Source of the DNA: Rheum nobile
Lineage: Eukaryota > Streptophyta > Magnoliopsida > Caryophyllales > Polygonaceae
DNA: 64,000 nt
Assembly: GCA_027886185.1 (NCBI GenBank)
Contig: WOAB01000053.1
Span: 186,001 to 250,000 of the forward strand
Reading direction: 5' to 3'
Each line of letters starts with the position of its first letter. The first letter of the stretch is position 1. Position numbers and translations under genes: made by a program. The notes below the pieces were generated by a model. The model searched no databases. It had not been told where the DNA came from and saw only the letters and a program-made list of their open reading frames with translations. Below are positions 46,058 to 57,976 of this stretch, in pieces.

Positions 46058-47468
46058 GATTGGAGTTTTTGATAACTAGTGTGTTCTGATTAATGTTTGA
46101 TAAGAGTCTTGATTTAGCTATTGGTTTCATTTTACTAGCTGCTGCTTGTTTGGATACCGTCATCTTTGAAAGAACAGCTATCTTCAGTGCTAGGGAATTT
46201 TTCTTTTCTCATGACTTTCCAGGAATTCTTTATCTTTTGCTTCTCTTTTTAATGAAATACTTGTTTTATGGCTGGAAATTTTCATTTCCCCCCTGCAATG
46301 CGTACTTGTATCACCAGAACCAGAATGATAAGAACTGTATTTGCTGTCTGGTTCAAGTCGAAATAGTTATATTGGCAAGAAAATCTATACATTAAGAAAA
46401 ATATTGTAGCAAAATGTGTAGTTGTGTAGCATTCAAATTGAAAGATACAATGTTGGAAAGACCCCTTCTCTGTGAACGCATCAATGCATGTTGTGATTCT
46501 CATTCAACTATGTGAAAATAGCTTCAAATCACATCCAATTTCCATATCCGTGACTTGAAGAGTCTTGACTTGATCAATCAAATTCTTCATTGTAACATCT
46601 GCAACTCGTATTGACGAAGATATAAAAACATACTACCCAGAGGATTGAATCTCTTGACACTGCAATAAGGGTTGGTCAATGTAATTCTTAAAATGTTTGT
46701 GAATTGAAAATGAAAAAAAAAGTATCATTTTTTTGCTCCAATTCTGAAGGATCGCTTGCAATACCAGTTTTTTAGAAATGTCAAATGTGAGCCAAAAAAC
46801 TGGAGTTCAGATCTGATAAAAAAAATTCCATGGTAAAAGTTACTATAATCAGACTGGTCTACATAATGCATCAATATGCTAATGAAAAGCAAAACGATTA
46901 CTTGAAAGCCTGTAAATTGAAGAAGCTGATTGAAGCACCAAATCCCAGTGTCTCTCTCTCCACTTTTCAAATTCCCCATTTGGAAGTTTGGTGGCAGGAT
47001 CCTGGGCAATGCTTTCTGATGAAATATTAATTTGGTACTCCATAGTAATCAGATTAGTTTATAAACTCACTTTAGTATTCAAAATGATGTCTTTTACTCA
47101 AATCTTGTCACTTATTTGGGTGACAAGTTTAATAATTTCAGCATTCTGTTAGTACACGCACAATTTGTATACATTACCAAATTAATTAAATCAAGAATAG
47201 TACTGGCACTGAGAATAAATTAAAACAAAAGAAATAATAAAAATTAAGGAGAAAGTGATCAGAAGACCAAAGAGCCAATGTTTTATCTGTTTTTGATAAT
47301 CATTTCAGTATAACACAATTTGACTGATTTTGGAGTTAAAAGGATTTGATTGTAAGGATTATTCCTTTGAAAAAACACTAAAACTGATGAAGAACTTGAA
47401 ATTAATTATATATCATCTTGAACAAATCATATACATGAAGAAAATAAAATCTCGTTTGAAATTTGTGG
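46058..47468. other. RPL35 3' region and intergenic DNA
   Basis: The RPL35 3' UTR is expected within the first few hundred bases. Frames at 46093-46395 and 46725-47030 have no recognisable domain. Nothing else is supported. Confidence 0.45.
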
Positions 47469-48302
47469 TCACTCCTGGCAAGCTTCAAACCTGATTGCAC
47501 CAAAACTCTTCCATGATCTGATAGCACGGTGAGATTGAGACTGCTTGCAGTGAGCAATGGCTCCTTCAACCGAGCTTTCGTTCTCCGAAGTCCTCGAGCT
47601 ATTGCTTCTCTTCAACGCCGACGAGGAGGAAGACTCAGACGACACCGTTTTAGCCTTAATTGGTCTAAAAGCCCCAGAGAAGGACTTCCTGTGGGAAATG
47701 ACCGTCTTCTCCTCATCCTCATCGCCCGGATTATGATCAGGGGAGTTGGATTTGGCGCCAAACAGGGACTTGAAATAGGATTTGGAAGCCTTGATCTTGG
47801 AGCTTAACAAGGAAGGGCGTTTGATGAGCTTCAATTTCTTGGCCCAATTAGACCTCTTAGTATGATTCGTAGTGGCTTCCTGAGCGTTGAAGAGGTTGTA
47901 GTCCGCTGGAGTGAGCTCCCTGCTGACGTGGCAGGACTCGGCGGGGGAGACGTTGCAGGACTCGAACGGGGTGGTGCCGGAGATTGGGGTGGTGGCGAGT
48001 GGTGTGCTAAAAGACGACTGATCGTAATTAGGGTTATAAGGGCGGGGGTGGAGGGGGAGGAGTTTGCCGTTGGAGAAGAGCTCGTCGGCGGGGGAGGTGG
48101 CGGGAATGTGACGTGGCTCGAGAGGGCCGGAGGAGTGGAGGGAGAACTCGAAGTCTTTGGATTGGTGGTGGTGGTGGTGGAGGAAGGCGGTGTAGAAGGA
48201 GGTGATTTCCATGTCTATGTACTCTTCTTCTTCTTCTTTTTCTAGTAGTAGTTGTTGTTGAGGGTTGAATTCATATGAGGAGTAAGTACATTCAATGGAC
48301 AT
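47469..48302 (-). CDS. Membrane-associated kinase regulator (MAKR/BKI1 family)
   Basis: A single-exon gene of 277 codons, start 48302, stop 47469. MAKR proteins are plasma-membrane-bound, largely disordered inhibitors or partners of receptor kinases in brassinosteroid and related signalling. Family marks: SPADELFSNGKLLPL at about 70-84; a basic, membrane-anchoring stretch NWAKKLKLIKR ... SKSYFKSLFGAKS at about 148-185; a serine-rich stretch RKSFSGAFRPIKAKT-VSSESSSSSALKRSNSS; and near the C-terminus SSVEGAIAHCKQSQ (about 243-256). Poly-Glu (about 21-27) and poly-His (42-46) runs lie near the N-terminus. It has no intron and no stop. Which MAKR it is cannot be decided from the sequence alone. 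It is divergent from RPL35, with 1.4 kb between them. Confidence 0.85.
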   Translation of the reverse strand: MSIECTYSSYEFNPQQQLLLEKEEEEEYIDMEITSFYTAFLHHHHHQSKDFEFSLHSSGPLEPRHIPATSPADELFSNGKLLPLHPRPYNPNYDQSSFSTPLATTPISGTTPFESCNVSPAESCHVSRELTPADYNLFNAQEATTNHTKRSNWAKKLKLIKRPSLLSSKIKASKSYFKSLFGAKSNSPDHNPGDEDEEKTVISHRKSFSGAFRPIKAKTVSSESSSSSALKRSNSSRTSENESSVEGAIAHCKQSQSHRAIRSWKSFGAIRFEACQE

Positions 48303-48377
48303 GTTTTTGTTTCTCTTGTTGGATTGGAATGATAGTTTTGATGGGTTTTTTGAGTTGAGAATAAAAAGATGCTAAAC

Positions 48378-48387
48378 CTATATATAG
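48378..48387 (-). promoter_or_regulatory. TATA box of the MAKR gene
   Basis: CTATATATAG on the palindromic site, about 76 bases upstream of the start codon on the minus strand. It is the only strong TATA box in this upstream region. Confidence 0.6.
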
Positions 48388-48429
48388 ACATGAAGGAAAA
48401 GTATTGTGTGTGGGTGTGGGACACATTTT

Positions 48430-49014
48430 ATGTGCAACTCATCTCGAATTCTACTGTGTTTGCAGTTTAAAGTTGTTTAATTACAAAACTAGTGTAACAC
48501 ATGTATTACGTACAAGTTAAGAAAAATATAGCAATGCGAAATTTAAAATATAATTAATAAACAAATACAATACTAAATAAGAAAATAGAATTAATAAAAG
48601 TAGATTATAAACAATCAGATAACATTTATATATATATATCATATAATTAATAGTGATTGAACATGAACTCTACCTGAATTAATTTGGTCAAAAGCTAACA
48701 TATGTATCTATTCTAATTTTTTTTAAATATAAGGGGAAAAAGAAGTTGGACTGTGCAAAAAAGAGAAAGAATGAAAAGATTAATATTCGATACATTAAAT
48801 GCAATCAACAATTTTACTTCTTCTATTTTTAATTAGTAATTTATCATACCTAACAATGATTAATAATTAAATAAATTAACTTAGATGACATCTATATTTA
48901 TTAAATTTTTTGGAGCAAATTTTAATATTTTTAATCAATAAAAATATTTAATTTTAGGAAAATGAGAAAATAGGAGAACACGGCCATGTAAATTGGATAG
49001 TGGACTGGTGGAAA
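48430..49014. other. AT-rich intergenic DNA
   Basis: Upstream of the MAKR gene. No gene and no repeat is recognised. Confidence 0.5.
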
Positions 49015-49266
49015 GATTTATAGTTATAATTTTAGGAACATGTGTTAGCACTTAGTGTAGTCATATGTCAGACATACAAGAGGCCAAGTGGCAAATTCTT
49101 TTCTAAAAAGAAGTTCCTTCATCTTTAATTTATTATGGTAGATTTATAGTTATAATTTTAGGAACATGTGTTAGCACCTAGTGTAGCCACATGTCAGACA
49201 TACAAGAGGCCAAGTGGCAAATTCTTTTCTAAAGAAGTTCCTTCAGCTTTAATTTATTATGATAGA
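49015..49266 (+). repeat. Two-copy tandem duplication, 126-bp period
   Basis: GATTTATAGTTATAATTTTA begins both copies (49015 and 49141). They differ by a handful of substitutions and a two-base indel (AAAAAG/AAAG), so the duplication is recent. There is no coding content. Confidence 0.9.
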
Positions 49267-49328
49267 TATAACACTCTGTAATCACGAGATCACGAATTTA
49301 AAATCATCTCCCTTACTGTAAGAGTTTA

Positions 49329-49635
49329 GAGCCCGTTTGGTATTACTATCAGGACGACATGTATGGATTTCGATATCGCTCATACTTATATCTGTGTTTC
49401 ATATAATATTGATATAGATCTCTGTTATTTGGTATTAGATATGAGTATCAAGGTATGAGTATGAGTGATATTAGAGTGTTATTTTAATATATCTTATAAA
49501 ATGGGTATATAAAAAATATCGTTCGTATCTATACTCATACCCAATACTTTGATATCATTCATACTCGTATATTGATATCCATACCATATCGATATTCAAT
49601 ATCTCATATATTTGGTATCGATACCAAATGAGCCC
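49329..49635. mobile_element. Tourist-like MITE (307 bp) with TTA duplication
   Basis: Ends GAGCCCGTTTGGTAT and ATACCAAATGAGCCC are inverted repeats and are flanked by TTA (49326-49328 and 49636-49638). The interior consists of ATACTCATA/GATATC-type self-complementary stretches. It has no coding capacity. Confidence 0.78.
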
Positions 49636-49639
49636 TTAG

Positions 49640-50694
49640 TGTTTTTTACGGACCAAATATAAGGTAACAAGTTACAAGGCCTTTGCAAATATTAATGCAT
49701 GTAGCACTCCATTTAGGAGTACATAATAGGTCAAGGTATGGTCAGTAATCTGTTATTATTAGACAGAACTTGACTTCTTGTCATTTGGAAATAATGTAAA
49801 ATAAAATAAACACTTCTACATTGAGGGAGGTTCGGGTGCAAAATATTCTTACGATGCGAAGTGCGAAACGGTCGCGTTCATAAATTGACACCAAATGTTT
49901 ATTATCTGAGCGTTAATGTTCATTATCTGGGGAGTAATGTTCAAGGGACGGTACTGTTCACAAAAAAAGGGGAAAATAGTGAATAGTGATGTAGTGGCAT
50001 AACCGTAAATACGGCAATTTTTTTTTATAATATTTATTTATTGTCTCTGATCGTTCTGGAATAGACAATTATTAACGTTCACATATAAGTACTACATGTT
50101 CATTTTATGTGCCGTAAAGTTCACATATAACATGATCATATTCAAACACATGTCTTTGAACATTTAGTGCTTATTTGTGAACCAAAAAAAAAACAGACGA
50201 TCGAAATCACTTCGTATTTCGCACACTAAGACTACTTCTCACCTGATCCCACTTCTATATTTATAATTGTGTATTTTTACTCGTGGTACTTTTTGCTTAA
50301 ATATCCATCCGTACGAAGAGTGGGATCCTAGATACATCAGCTGATCAGCTTTGCTTAACAGAGAATCATTACCGGTGTTAGAGAATATTTTCCCCCCCTT
50401 TGATATATACTTTAGAACTATCCTATATTTTTATATTGCTAATGGACTGCTTCCAATCTGACCACAAAAAAAAAGATTGCTTTCAAGTTGCAACCCACGC
50501 CCATAAGTTTAAAAATAAGAATAATAAACACATCAAAGGTTGTAATTGGATCAGGCCATTTGGGTGTTTTTGAGTTAGCAATCGGATTATTCTTGGTCTA
50601 TGTCTAAAGCTTTTTTATATTTATGTATAAACCTTTCTTATTTTGAGCACCAACTAACTAATGCTCACAAACAAGTTAGAGTTAAGGTGCATTT
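49640..50694. other. Non-coding DNA
   Basis: No gene is seen. GTTCA-type words (TGTTCATTATCTG, GTTCACATATAA) recur at about 49905-50180 and resemble those at 4780-5570, suggesting a related decayed repeat. Confidence 0.4.
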
Positions 50695-50808
50695 GAATCC
50701 TCATCCAAAATGCATTTTAATATACTCCGTATCAAATTACATTATTTTATATTAAATGTTATTATTTAATGTAACTTAATGTATTCTGATGATGATCTAA
50801 AACGACTC
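50695..50808. mobile_element. Small MITE (about 115 bp), family of 359-489
   Basis: The left end reads AGGTGCATTTGAATCC and the right end GATCTAAAACGACTC, flanked by TTA/TTAA. The interior carries AATGCATTTTAATATA and ATATTAAATG, as in the related copies at 359-489 and 4851-5009. Confidence 0.5.
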
Positions 50809-51860
50809 TTAATTCGTGAAAGTCTGTGCGGAAATATTTGATAAAATTGAAACAATACAAAGAATATTACCATGGCCCTTGCACACGAATGACATGCACA
50901 CATCAAGAAATGGTCCAAATTTCTTATAAGATTGTATACTATCCCTTTTACGAGTAATCGACCATCTTAATTACTTTTTATTATGAAAAAAGGGCAAAAA
51001 GAGTTTAATTTTGAAAAGGTTCAAGAGTGTACATATGAGCAACACTCAATAAAAAGTCTCATAACTCACCTCAAATTTGATATAGGTAAACTAAATCCAA
51101 AATATTGGTGAAAAACTCTATATCCACAATTGTACATTAAGAGTTAAAGTATTGGTGACAAACCTAAACCTTAAATTCTGGTAGTTAACAATTTAGATGC
51201 TTGTTGGCTTGTTGCTCCCCAAAAATGTGAATGGAATTCAAATAATAATGATTCATTCAAGTAGTTAGTGCGCTTTTAAAGATTGGAAATAATACCCCCT
51301 CTCAACTTTACAATGCTACTTGGCAATTCCCTACTTTATATTTGGATTTCATTTTGTAATCACTTCAAAACTTCTTACTGGATTCCTGGTGGTAGCTTGT
51401 TTTTACTCTGAATTTCTAAAACAAGGGTTTCCCGAAGATATTTCAACATTAATTCATAATACCTTTTCATATAAAAATTGCAACATTACAATTTTATACT
51501 TAATAAAAGATGAAAAATCGTATAATTGATTTCAATGATTTGCTTACTTGGTTGTGAGTTGTGACGCATAATATATTGGTGGTACTGGCATTTGATTGGG
51601 ATTAAATTTCACTCCTTAATTACTGTTAACAAGGAAATATACATAACATACAATTTATATCCCAATAAAAGAATCCGACTTGAGTTATAAATATTTCTCA
51701 AACCAAAAACCATTTGAATATAGCCCTAGGGATTGGTCTTATCGAACATGATAAAATATGATACTTGATAGATGAATATTTGACTTTCACTAGCTTCCTT
51801 TTAAAAAAATATATAAACACATTTATAAGTGTTTTGTATTGAAATATCGTTGCCTCATTT
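50809..51860. other. AT-rich non-coding DNA
   Basis: No gene is seen. The 69-codon plus-strand frame at 51320-51529 has no recognisable domain. Confidence 0.45.
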
Positions 51861-51863
51861 TAA

Positions 51864-52323
51864 GTGTTTGTTTGGTTTGAAAGCAAATTCATGAGAATTT
51901 AAATATCTTAGAAAGTAGAATTAAGTACATGTGTTTGGTTAACTTTTTCAATCTAGAAAATCCATATATTTAAATTCATGAGATTTCTAATTCTTTCATT
52001 ATACATGAAGTACACTTACCTAGAAGGGGGTGAATAAGATTTTCTTCCATCATTATTTTAATCACCTAATTACCCTCACTCAAAATATTATGTTTCGGCA
52101 AAATCTCCTCCCATTATATTTATAGGGTTATAGTAGTAATTTTATATAAATTCCTGTAGACTTCCCACATCCAACCAAACAAAATGTAGTTTTCAATATC
52201 ACATGATTAAAATATTAACCAAACATAATTTCTTAATTCTTAGGAATTGTAAATCACACGAACTTAATTCATGAGAAGTAAATTTCAGGGAATTGGACTT
52301 CCTATCTTAAACAAAACGAGCAC
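51864..52323. mobile_element. PIF/Harbinger-type MITE (460 bp), family shared with 4024-4341
   Basis: The left end is GTGTTTGTTTGGTTTG and the right end AAACAAAACGAGCAC. They are inverted and flanked by TAA at 51861-51863 and 52324-52326. The interior shares AATTCATGAGAATTTAAAT with the copy at 4024-4341. It is larger, so the two are different-length derivatives of one parent. Confidence 0.75.
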
Positions 52324-52326
52324 TAA

Positions 52327-54324
52327 ATTTAGCTAACAACAAAACCAATCAATTGAAAACTATATACAATTCTAAGAAAAAACAGTACTTAATAATATCA
52401 TTGATAATTGATAAGTGTTGGTAAGGCATGATTTACTAGAATCGCCTTATCAAAAATGTGGATGTTTTTAAAAATTAGGTTTACACAAAATGTTTAGGGA
52501 AGAAAACTATATTAAAGCTAAATGATAACCAACATGTGATGGTGGGATATGAGATAGGATATGCAATGGAAAAGGTCCAATAAAAAAGCTCAAATTAAAA
52601 GACCTCCAAATATATTGAATCATATAAACAACTTAAAAGAAACATCTCAAACAAAATTCTTTTCCAAAAACAAAAGTTCCAAAACTTTGTTCCTTGTGTC
52701 TTTGCCATGTTTTGGAGAAAGACCACAAACACTCAAAACCATATATAATTGAATGATCAATCATCATCACGAATTTGTGTCTTTTGCTCTTCTTGATAAC
52801 TTGGTCAAAACTTGTAAATGTACGTTGCAATTGGTCTTAGTCTTTGTACATTGTATATATATATCGACGTCGTGTTGTTGTCTAACAATGTTAGACTGTA
52901 ACGAGTTGTTCCTTAACATGTTACCTGCATGTGAAGTGTGTGTAATTGACAAGTACTTGGCAAGATTCTCTACCTAAAACAAAGAAGACAACCAATCGAT
53001 TTGTCTCCTTTGAGTGACATGATAGAAGAAAGACGAGATCCCACTTAAAATGTGGGCTAATAGATTGGGTCGTGCAGACGCGAGTATATAGGCGTAGATA
53101 AGTCCAGTGTATAAGCTCGGTGAGGCTTTATTTCAAATTCGATTGGAAATAGAAGGAATAGGTTGTCTTTTAAGCGTTCCATAGTTTCATACCAATATAT
53201 TGTTGGGAAATTTTTTTTTTCCTCTTCGTATGATTAAGATGGGAAGACATAGAATACAAACTGACTCCTAACTTATTCCTCGTTGGTTCAACGTGAGAAT
53301 TTAAGTATTTGGGAACTTAATTACTTCCCAAGAATTGGAAATTACCGGAATATTGGAAATCTTGTTTGGTTCAAATTAATGTGTTTTGTATAATTGTGGG
53401 AACTAAAATTTTGTTATATAAAAACATAGGAATTGGATCTTACCTATCCTTTCGAGGTAAGTGCAATTCCAATAATTTGGAGAAATTCCAACTTTCTGGG
53501 AATAAATCCGTGAGATTTTTTTATGAACCAAATACAGGAAGTACAACTACTTCATGGAAAGTGCAACATGAACCAAACGAGGGATTGTATACAAGGAAAT
53601 TAAGGATTACACGCCAATTATATATATTTGTGGGATACTAACCCGAACTCTAACTTACACACTTTACCCACCCGAGCACCCAAACTCACACTACCTTAAT
53701 AGCTCGATCTTTACAAACCACACTCACTCACACTAGATTTAATTTCTTGTTTGATTGATGTTCCAAATGAGCACTTCACACAACAATTTATACTTGTGTT
53801 ATGTGGGTTGGAATAAACATTTCTCTAGAGAAGAAAATTCTAAAGATAATTTTTTAACTCTTTCTCCTTACAAAATTCTAGGATTCTTTTCAAATTTAGA
53901 CCTTTACTTTCATTAGTCCGGCCACTTCCAAATTAAAAAGAGTCCAATAATTATATACTAAACGTTATAATGAAACACATCTCAATTCCAACACACTCCT
54001 ACATTTTATGTCCTAGGTTAAAATTTGAGATATTTTCAAGGTTACGAGGCATGAAAACAATAAAAATTATAGATTGTAATTTTTTTTCTATATTTTAAAA
54101 GTATTCATTAAAAACTATCAAACCATTATGACCCAAAATCCCAGGAAACCGGGAAATGATGTTTGAAGTGTTTGATGTAGAAATAATAGAGATGGTGCCC
54201 ACCATGGCTCCATATGTTAGAATATGACTTTGCTATAACAGTACTCACTAAACAAATAAGCGAAAGTGAGCTGATTTGGCGGGTTTAAGTTGTATAGGGA
54301 CCTAATAATTTTGGCTTGAAATTG
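52327..54324. other. Non-coding DNA with a decayed MITE
   Basis: TTGTTTGGTTCA (about 53363) and TGAACCAAACGA (about 53570) are inverted about 200 bases apart and look like ends of another MITE of the same family. Frames near 52560-52980 on both strands show no domain that I can name. A TATATATATATCG run lies at about 52855. Confidence 0.4.
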
Positions 54325-55284
54325 TGTTGGATCGTTAGTGTTATTTCTGATGGAACAAAGGTTTTGTTCCCTCAAAATGTGTAGCGGAATATACGCAAGA
54401 AAGATATAGAAAATTAAACACACGACTTAGAGTGAAAATCCTAATTAACCAACTAGCTAATCAAGAAAAAATCACTACCTTCAAGCTTCTCGCTTGAGAG
54501 GATTTAGAAGAAGTATACTTATCTTATTAATTTCTTATTCGTGTATAAGTGTAGCATGGATCCAAACCCTAGACTTCCCACCTAGTCTTGAAACTCTTCT
54601 ACCACTATAACTCACGAACTCAACCCTTTAAGACTCGTAGGCTTCTTCTCTTTTCTGCGCATCTTTTTCTTGTTCAACGTCGTTAACCACATAATGGAAA
54701 TCTCATCCATTAATATAGTCATTCTAAACCCTAGCATGAAAAAGATAATACTTCATTGCTTTTCCAGCAAGAAAGATAATATCTTTCCATACATAAAATC
54801 TCCAAATCCTATCTTATACAAAAGATTATTACATAAGGTACACTTGTCATAAATAAAGACCCAAGATAAGATACAATCTTCTCTCTCATATTTTTCACGA
54901 TTCTACAATATATCTCTTCCATATTTCGTGCAAGATCTTTTCCTTCTTCTTTTCCAAAACTTTGCCCAAGATCTCCACTTTCCTTTTACGAATGCATGAA
55001 GCTGTCTTTGTTCCCTTAATCGATTCCCATGATTTTGATCACTCCGACGCTTCTCCTTACATCTTCTCGCTTCTCTCAAGCGACTCATCATTATAGTAAA
55101 TGGATTGATCATTCGCTCATCTGCAAGACATTTGCTCCTTTCAAGGTAACGAGACTTCATCTGGGCACAAAGCGTTTAGAGTCTTTAGACCTTCTGTTTC
55201 ATGTGACATATCTTTATATCCTGAAACACTTAGTCACCATATTAGTTGAATATTTGTTACCATCAAAATCTAAGAAATTCAACA
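54325..55284 (-). repeat. 3' LTR of the Sirevirus (960 bp)
   Basis: The plus-strand copy starts TGTTGGATCG and ends GAAATTCAACA. It matches 61156-62132 over its length, with substitutions and short indels clearly more numerous than between the LTRs of element B. The insertion is therefore older. Confidence 0.93.
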
Positions 55285-55300
55285 AATTCTCCTTTTTTGA
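55285..55300 (-). promoter_or_regulatory. Polypurine tract of the Sirevirus
   Basis: On the minus strand CAAAAAAGGAGAATT lies directly before the 3' LTR, the expected place for plus-strand priming. Confidence 0.7.
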
Positions 55301-55713
55301 TGGTGACAAACATCATTGACAAAATAACACATATATGAGATAACGACAGTAGCATGAATAAAGTTTTCCCCTTTAAGACATAATAGTTCCCCCTTAGAGA
55401 CAGTACAAATAAAACATGATTAGTTTCCCCTCAACTAAGCTACCCGTCATTTTTCCCCTTTTGGCATCATCAAAAACCTGAAGAAAAGTGCAGAAGGAAA
55501 ATGAACATATCCGAATAAGCAAGCAACCCCTTTTTCATTAACAAAAACAAACAAAGACAATTGCATGGGCAACAACAAAATAAGCAAAGATAGCAAACAT
55601 GATCAACATGCCAGTCATGGCAGACAAATGAAACAAAAACAAAGAAAAGCAAAGCAACTAGGGGAAAGATGTGCTGGGAACAAAAGAGGGGTTGGTAAGC
55701 TAAGAAAGACGAA

Positions 55714-56169
55714 TCAAGCGCCACTGGTGCCAGCAGAGGGAGTCGAAGAATGATGAGCAATCAAGTCACGCACATCCTCCATAAGACGTCTTTGTTGTTC
55801 CGCCAATATAGACACCGCACGGGACAAACTCCGTAGATCCTTCCTCAAATCAGATTCCTCCTTTTGTTCCCCCTCAGAGTCTACACCTTCAGACTCTTCT
55901 TCATCCATATCAGTTTCCATCTCAGGTTCAACCTTGACCCAACCAACACCTTCTTGTAACACAAACTACTTCTTGTGTAGGTTACTAGCATTCACCCGTC
56001 GGTAGAAGAAAGATTCATTGGTCCCCTCTTTGTATACCTTGTGGTGTTCCAACACCTTTTTATTTTTATTTTTTTGAAACAAAACAAGGGAGCAATATGG
56101 CAACGTTGCTGAAGTCGCCATATAGATAGGGGGAAGAAACCACGCAAATATTTTTTCATATCTTTTCAA
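55714..56169 (-). pseudogene. Extra (env-like position) ORF of the Sirevirus
   Basis: A minus-strand frame between RNase H and the 3' LTR, broken by one TAG at 55966-55968. The C-terminal part is acidic (DEEESEGVDSEGEQKEES) and then has a heptad-like LRKDLRSLSRAVSILAEQQR that could be a coiled coil. The N-terminal part has a hydrophobic patch. Sireviruses often carry an extra ORF here, sometimes called env-like. No membrane anchor or known fold is seen, so I do not call it an envelope gene. Confidence 0.6.
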
Positions 56170-56888
56170 GTACTAAGGATAATGTTCCCAATCCTCTTCT
56201 TTTCTTTTTCCAAATATCACAGCCAAGAAGATATCTTCCAAAAATAAATCTTGTAAAAGATACTGTCCAAATCCACCAAGGCCCACAAAATCTCAAGCGC
56301 AACAAACATCACACAACCATCACATCAATTCTAAATGCACATAACGCTTCCCAAGCAGTTGCAGGCCATCATTACACATCATACTTGTCAAATCCCAGCC
56401 ACATACCACAGAGGCGACGATTCGTTTTCTCGACTTTCCAAAAAAAATAGAAGAGTGTGATGCAGGGGTAACGTTACCGGAGAGGATACAAAGAACATCA
56501 CACAGAAACATATACGAGAATTTTTTAATAATGTTTTAATCATGAATGAGAGGCTCTCAGATGTGGATGATTAGAGGGCCTCATAGGAAGCATCAAGCAT
56601 GATGGCTAGGGTAAGCTGTAGAGTCAACAATCATTTGGGCTTGTAATAAGGGTTCAATGCATCAAGTTGACTCTTTTGGACCGAAAGAAAAACTGTTTCA
56701 TGTATTATAATGATAGCATAGATGATCATGCAATACATTTTGCAAATTAGTGAAGCACAAGCAAGAGGCTAAGCATGTTGTTCATACAATGATCAAGGGA
56801 AAGATTGCAAATCAAGACACGACACTTACACAACCACAAAATGCCAAGTAATTTAGCCAATCATCGAGGGAACACAACAATTAGACAT

Positions 56889-57976
56889 TTAGTTGAGAGA
56901 GATCATACCAAGTTCCATGCGGAACTGTTCGAAGGATTCCCTATTGAGTGCCTTGGTGAAAATGTCAGCGATTTGATCCTTGGTTCCACAGAAGTCCATG
57001 GACACCAACCCTTTCTCCACACAATCACGTATGAAGTGATGTCTTATCTCGATATGCTTGGTACGTGAGTGTTGCACAGGATTCTTGGAGATATTTATAG
57101 CACTAGTATTGCCATAAAGAATGGGAATAGAGGCAAGAAGAATACCATAGTCGCTGAGTTGTTGTTTAATCCATAGGAGTTGAGTACAACAGGCAGCGGT
57201 GGCTATGTATTCAGCTTCTGCAGTTGATAGAGCAATTGTATTCTGTTTCTTTGACCCCCAGGAAACCAAGCACGGCCCAAGGAATTGAGCCATTCCAGAT
57301 GTAGATTTTCTATCCACTTTGTTCCCTGCGAAGTCAGCATCCGTGTATCCAACTAGATCGAAGTTTCCACCCCTTGGATACCACAGACACATATCGTATG
57401 TTCCCTTCAAGTATCTCATAATTCTTTTCACTGCTTTGAGGTGTGTCTCCTTAGGATCAGCCTGAAATCGAGCACACAAACACATACTATACATAATATC
57501 AGGTCTACTAGCGGTGAGATAAAGAAGCGAACCTATGATTCCTCGATAGAGTGATGGATCAACTCCTTACTCATGTTCGTCCTTTCCCATTGGATTGTTG
57601 GGAGAAATGGGACTTGTAACCTGAGATACTTTTGTTGATGCACTAAGAAGAACTTGAGTTCCCCGACCATGCTCATCTCAAATTCACTGGCCATATGACT
57701 TGAGAATTTTTGAACCAGTTTATCATCTGTAGAGCCAAAGATGATATCATCCACGTAGACTTGCACAACCAGAGTGTGCTTTCCTTCCTTCAGTAGGAAC
57801 ATAGTCTTGTGTTCTTGGTGTTGATGGGTCAACGTGACTGTCTTGATTAGGATGGACCTCATCCACACCACCATTATCCACAAGCTGAAAGCTGCCATCT
57901 TCGGAAAGACCAGTGTTCGAGGAAACACTGGTCTTTTGTACCTACACATTGTTACCAACCATGACAGATTCATCAA
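56889..57976 (-). pseudogene. Sirevirus RT C-terminal part and RNase H
   Basis: The RT is internally deleted. The linker after integrase joins almost directly to FLLKEGKHTLVVQVYVDD, so the N-terminal half of RT is gone while the catalytic YVDD (about 57745) and EFEMSMVGELKFFL remain. A frameshift at about 57540-57660 separates it from the next frame. RNase H (56889-57494) has YTDADFAGN, STAEAEYIA and HSRTKHIEIRHHFIRD. The D of the usual CDNTSAI motif is G (YGNTSAI). The product is inactive. Confidence 0.88.

Noticed and set aside
47529..48245. Plus-strand frames opposite the MAKR gene (92 and 127 codons)
   Set aside because: The minus frame carries the MAKR motifs from end to end.
52561..52977. 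Possible small gene on either strand
   Set aside because: Frames of 61-74 codons overlap on both strands with no recognisable motif and no splice signals that extend them.
54903..55160. 85-codon minus-strand ORF in the Sirevirus 3' LTR, repeated at 61751-62008
   Set aside because: It appears in both LTRs as a K/R-rich frame in the transcribed leader with no known domain; repetition is due to the LTR, not to gene duplication.
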